42,739 nucleotides of DNA from Vreelandella rituensis. GTDB taxonomy: Bacteria > Pseudomonadota > Gammaproteobacteria > Pseudomonadales > Halomonadaceae. The position numbers and the translations under genes are program-made. Location of the stretch: the NCBI RefSeq assembly GCF_003336665.1, contig NZ_QPIJ01000010.1:49145-91883 (forward strand). Reading direction: 5' to 3'. The notes beneath the pieces are model-generated. The model made no database searches. It saw nothing but the letters and a program-made list of their open reading frames with translations, and was not told the origin of the DNA. Positions 41,272-42,739 of this stretch are shown piece after piece; the first letter of the stretch is position 1, and each line of letters begins with the position of its first letter.

Positions 41272-42455
41272 TGTCTGGTCTCCAGCGCGAAAGGAGCACC
41301 CCGGGTTTGCCATTGAGCATCGGGAACAATCACGATCTTGCCAAGGTAATCATTGCCACGATTGACGAAGTAGGTTTCGGCTTCATGCAGTTCGGAAAGC
41401 TTGAACGCGGCATGCAGTACTGGCTTCAAATGGCCACTGCGGATCCAGGCGACTAATTGTTCAGCCTCTTCACGGGTACCGTGGGAAACCCCGAAAATTT
41501 GCACTTGATAGAGGTAAATTCGGGTCCACAATATCTCGCTGACATTACCTCCGCTCGCCCCGGCAATGCTCAGGCGCGGGTAAGTCGTGCGCTGCTTCAT
41601 GTCGAATATCATGGCATCGATGAAACGGTCGGTCATTTCGCCGCCAACCAGGTCCATTACCGCATCGAGGGGTCGGCCATCGGTCAGTGCGCGAACCTTA
41701 TCGGTGAAATTAGCCATGTCCGAACGATCGATGACAGCCTGCGCACCCAAGGCCAGCAGTGCGTCGGCCTTTTCCTGCTGGCTCAAGGCGTAAGGAATCG
41801 CACCCATCACCCGGCATAGCTGTATCAAGGCCGTGCCTACCCCACCGCTGGCCCCGGTCACCAAGACGCGCTCACCCGCTTTCACACCTGCCGCATTGAG
41901 CATATGCAGGGCGGTCTGGTATGAGCACATGCCCATGGCGGCGAGTTCGGCATCGGCCAGCTCCGGGTTATCCACGCGATGGAATTGATCCGAGGGCACG
42001 GCGATATATTCAGCAAAGCCGCCATCGGCACCATGGCCGTAGTAATCCGGAATCAGGTTGATGTCGCGACGCTCGTCAGGGTAGAGGTTGAAGTCGAGAA
42101 GCCCCCGCTCACCGATTCGTGCGGTATCGACATCTTCGCCGACCGCCACTACATGCCCGACCACATCGGCCCCTTGAATGCGCGGGAAGGTAAGCGTCGC
42201 GGAACCGCCCATCTGAAAGGACGTCACTTCGCCTTTATCCTTGGTGGGATAAAGGCCTTCACGCGCCTTGCGGTCGGTGTTGTTTTTCGCCGTAGCCGTG
42301 ATGCGTACCAGCACCTCGCCTTTTGCAGGGGCGGGCGTCGGGACATCTTCACGGTACTTGAGCTTGTCGATGCCACCATGCCCAGTCAGCAGCATTGCCG
42401 CCATGCGGGTGGGTATTTCCAATGAATCGTTCTCCAGAGAGCTATCGGGCTTCAT
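41268..42455 (-). CDS. Zinc-less MDR-family alcohol dehydrogenase/quinone oxidoreductase
   Basis: The 395-residue medium-chain dehydrogenase/reductase has the GroES-like half (AKGEVLVRITATAKNNTDRKAREG) and the Rossmann motif VLVTGASGGVGTALIQL near 210-226. The usual catalytic-zinc Cys after the first strand is replaced (NNTD), so it is probably a quinone-oxidoreductase or enoyl-reductase-like member using NADPH. ATG 42455 follows GAGGAG by 7 nt. The end of a TnpB element lies about 15 bp upstream of this ribosome site, so the native promoter has probably been displaced. It is coupled to the racemase-family gene, suggesting one catabolic unit of unknown substrate. Confidence 0.83.
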   Translation of the reverse strand: MKPDSSLENDSLEIPTRMAAMLLTGHGGIDKLKYREDVPTPAPAKGEVLVRITATAKNNTDRKAREGLYPTKDKGEVTSFQMGGSATLTFPRIQGADVVGHVVAVGEDVDTARIGERGLLDFNLYPDERRDINLIPDYYGHGADGGFAEYIAVPSDQFHRVDNPELADAELAAMGMCSYQTALHMLNAAGVKAGERVLVTGASGGVGTALIQLCRVMGAIPYALSQQEKADALLALGAQAVIDRSDMANFTDKVRALTDGRPLDAVMDLVGGEMTDRFIDAMIFDMKQRTTYPRLSIAGASGGNVSEILWTRIYLYQVQIFGVSHGTREEAEQLVAWIRSGHLKPVLHAAFKLSELHEAETYFVNRGNDYLGKIVIVPDAQWQTRGAPFALETRQ

Positions 42456-42479
42456 GGAATGTCTCCTCGCGTTCGGCGC

Positions 42480-42520
42480 TGATTGAACCCTCCGACGATT
42501 CATTCAAAGAATAGAATCGC
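42480..42520 (-). repeat. Right end of an IS200/IS605-type element (second copy of the 41-bp repeat)
   Basis: This stretch is identical to 11934-11974. On the minus strand it starts within the last codons of tnpB, forms an imperfect hairpin with one bulged A, and ends ...GGAGGGTTCAA next to host DNA near 42482. Ending in TCAA resembles the cleavage site of IS608-type ends. It lies directly upstream of the oxidoreductase ribosome site. Confidence 0.78.
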
Positions 42521-42739
42521 GGATTCCCATCACTCTCACGCGCTCTGTTGCCAGAGCAATGGAGAGCGTGACCGGAGTTCGCGGTATGCGAGTCGGCGTT
42601 TGCGAGCTCACACGGGCAGTAGCCTTGCGGCCACGCCCTTGGTAAACAACATGCCCGCGGGCGGCGATGTTATAGGCGGCATTAAGGTCCGCGGGGTAGC
42701 GCTTGCCGGTGCTAAACGTACACTGGCTATAATTGTCCT
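42504..42739 (-). CDS. tnpB: TnpB RNA-guided nuclease of an IS200/IS605 element, C-terminal part (truncated by window edge)
   Basis: The minus-strand frame enters from the right edge and ends with TGA at 42504-42506, giving 77 residues. It has TFSTGKRYPADLNAAYNIAARG near 7-28, the TnpB block with the third RuvC aspartate (D17) before N-A-A-x-N-I. A complete four-Cys zinc ribbon is not seen in the visible part; only one Cys (SQC) remains, as in a subgroup of TnpB proteins. A tail of about 50 basic residues follows. TnpB uses an RNA made from the element's right end to cut DNA. No tnpA is visible; it may lie beyond the edge or be absent. Confidence 0.85.
   Translation of the reverse strand, partial: DNYSQCTFSTGKRYPADLNAAYNIAARGHVVYQGRGRKATARVSSQTPTRIPRTPVTLSIALATERVRVMGIRDSIL

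Overview
The window looks like chromosome of a gamma-proteobacterium of the Halomonadaceae (Halomonas and relatives). I infer this from gene content and protein style: a moderately high-GC genome, carnitine/betaine-type genes, a class I PHA synthase, an arginine-succinyltransferase-pathway gene beside a basic-amino-acid transporter, a bacterial lipocalin, and a recC-recB-recD operon without ptrA between the genes. No rRNA, tRNA or CRISPR array was seen.

Layout. (1) 1-437 is one end of an IS4-group insertion sequence. Its terminal repeat abuts the surviving right half of an intrinsic terminator. (2) 587-6510 holds a GNAT-nitrilase fusion, an alkyltransferase-like DNA repair protein, and a LysR regulator divergent from a gamma-butyrobetaine-dioxygenase-like enzyme and a betaine/carnitine-type binding protein, then a TVP38 membrane protein. 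(3) 6533-11702 holds a GT4 glycosyltransferase, a small membrane protein, lipocalin blc, a short DUF1338 (HglS-like) enzyme, a D-malate/tartrate dehydrogenase and wrbA. (4) 11934-16641 starts with a solitary right end of an IS200/IS605-type element, then hemerythrin, astE and a complete basic-amino-acid ABC transporter (ATPase, two permeases, binding protein). (5) 16762-19824 holds phaC, a 122-bp MITE-like element with 16-bp inverted ends and a 9-bp target duplication, and an SDR dehydrogenase. (6) 19923-24526 is a strikingly GC-rich block: a TraX-like protein and a divergent redox module made of a ferric-reductase-like flavocytochrome, a b5-like protein, an ethylbenzene-dehydrogenase-type haem domain protein and a DUF2231 membrane protein. 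(7) 24618-27064 holds purEK, a small HTH protein and a small orphan protein. (8) 27312-37756 holds recC-recB-recD, with overlapping start and stop codons, and a DUF1499 membrane protein. (9) 37854-39689 is AT-rich and looks acquired: a Crp/Fnr-type regulator without a normal start codon, a 27-bp minisatellite and a long gene-poor stretch. (10) 39690-42739 holds arfB, a proline-racemase-family enzyme with Ser/Thr in place of both catalytic cysteines, an MDR oxidoreductase, and the C-terminal part of a TnpB whose element end lies just upstream of that oxidoreductase.

The best candidates for something undescribed are the divergent haem/flavin redox module at 20761-24526 and the mobile-element remnants: the TnpB end with a detached copy 30 kb away, the MITE next to phaC, and the IS4 insertion into a terminator. 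Most other genes are ordinary chromosomal genes. All functional calls come from reading motifs by eye; no database search was run.
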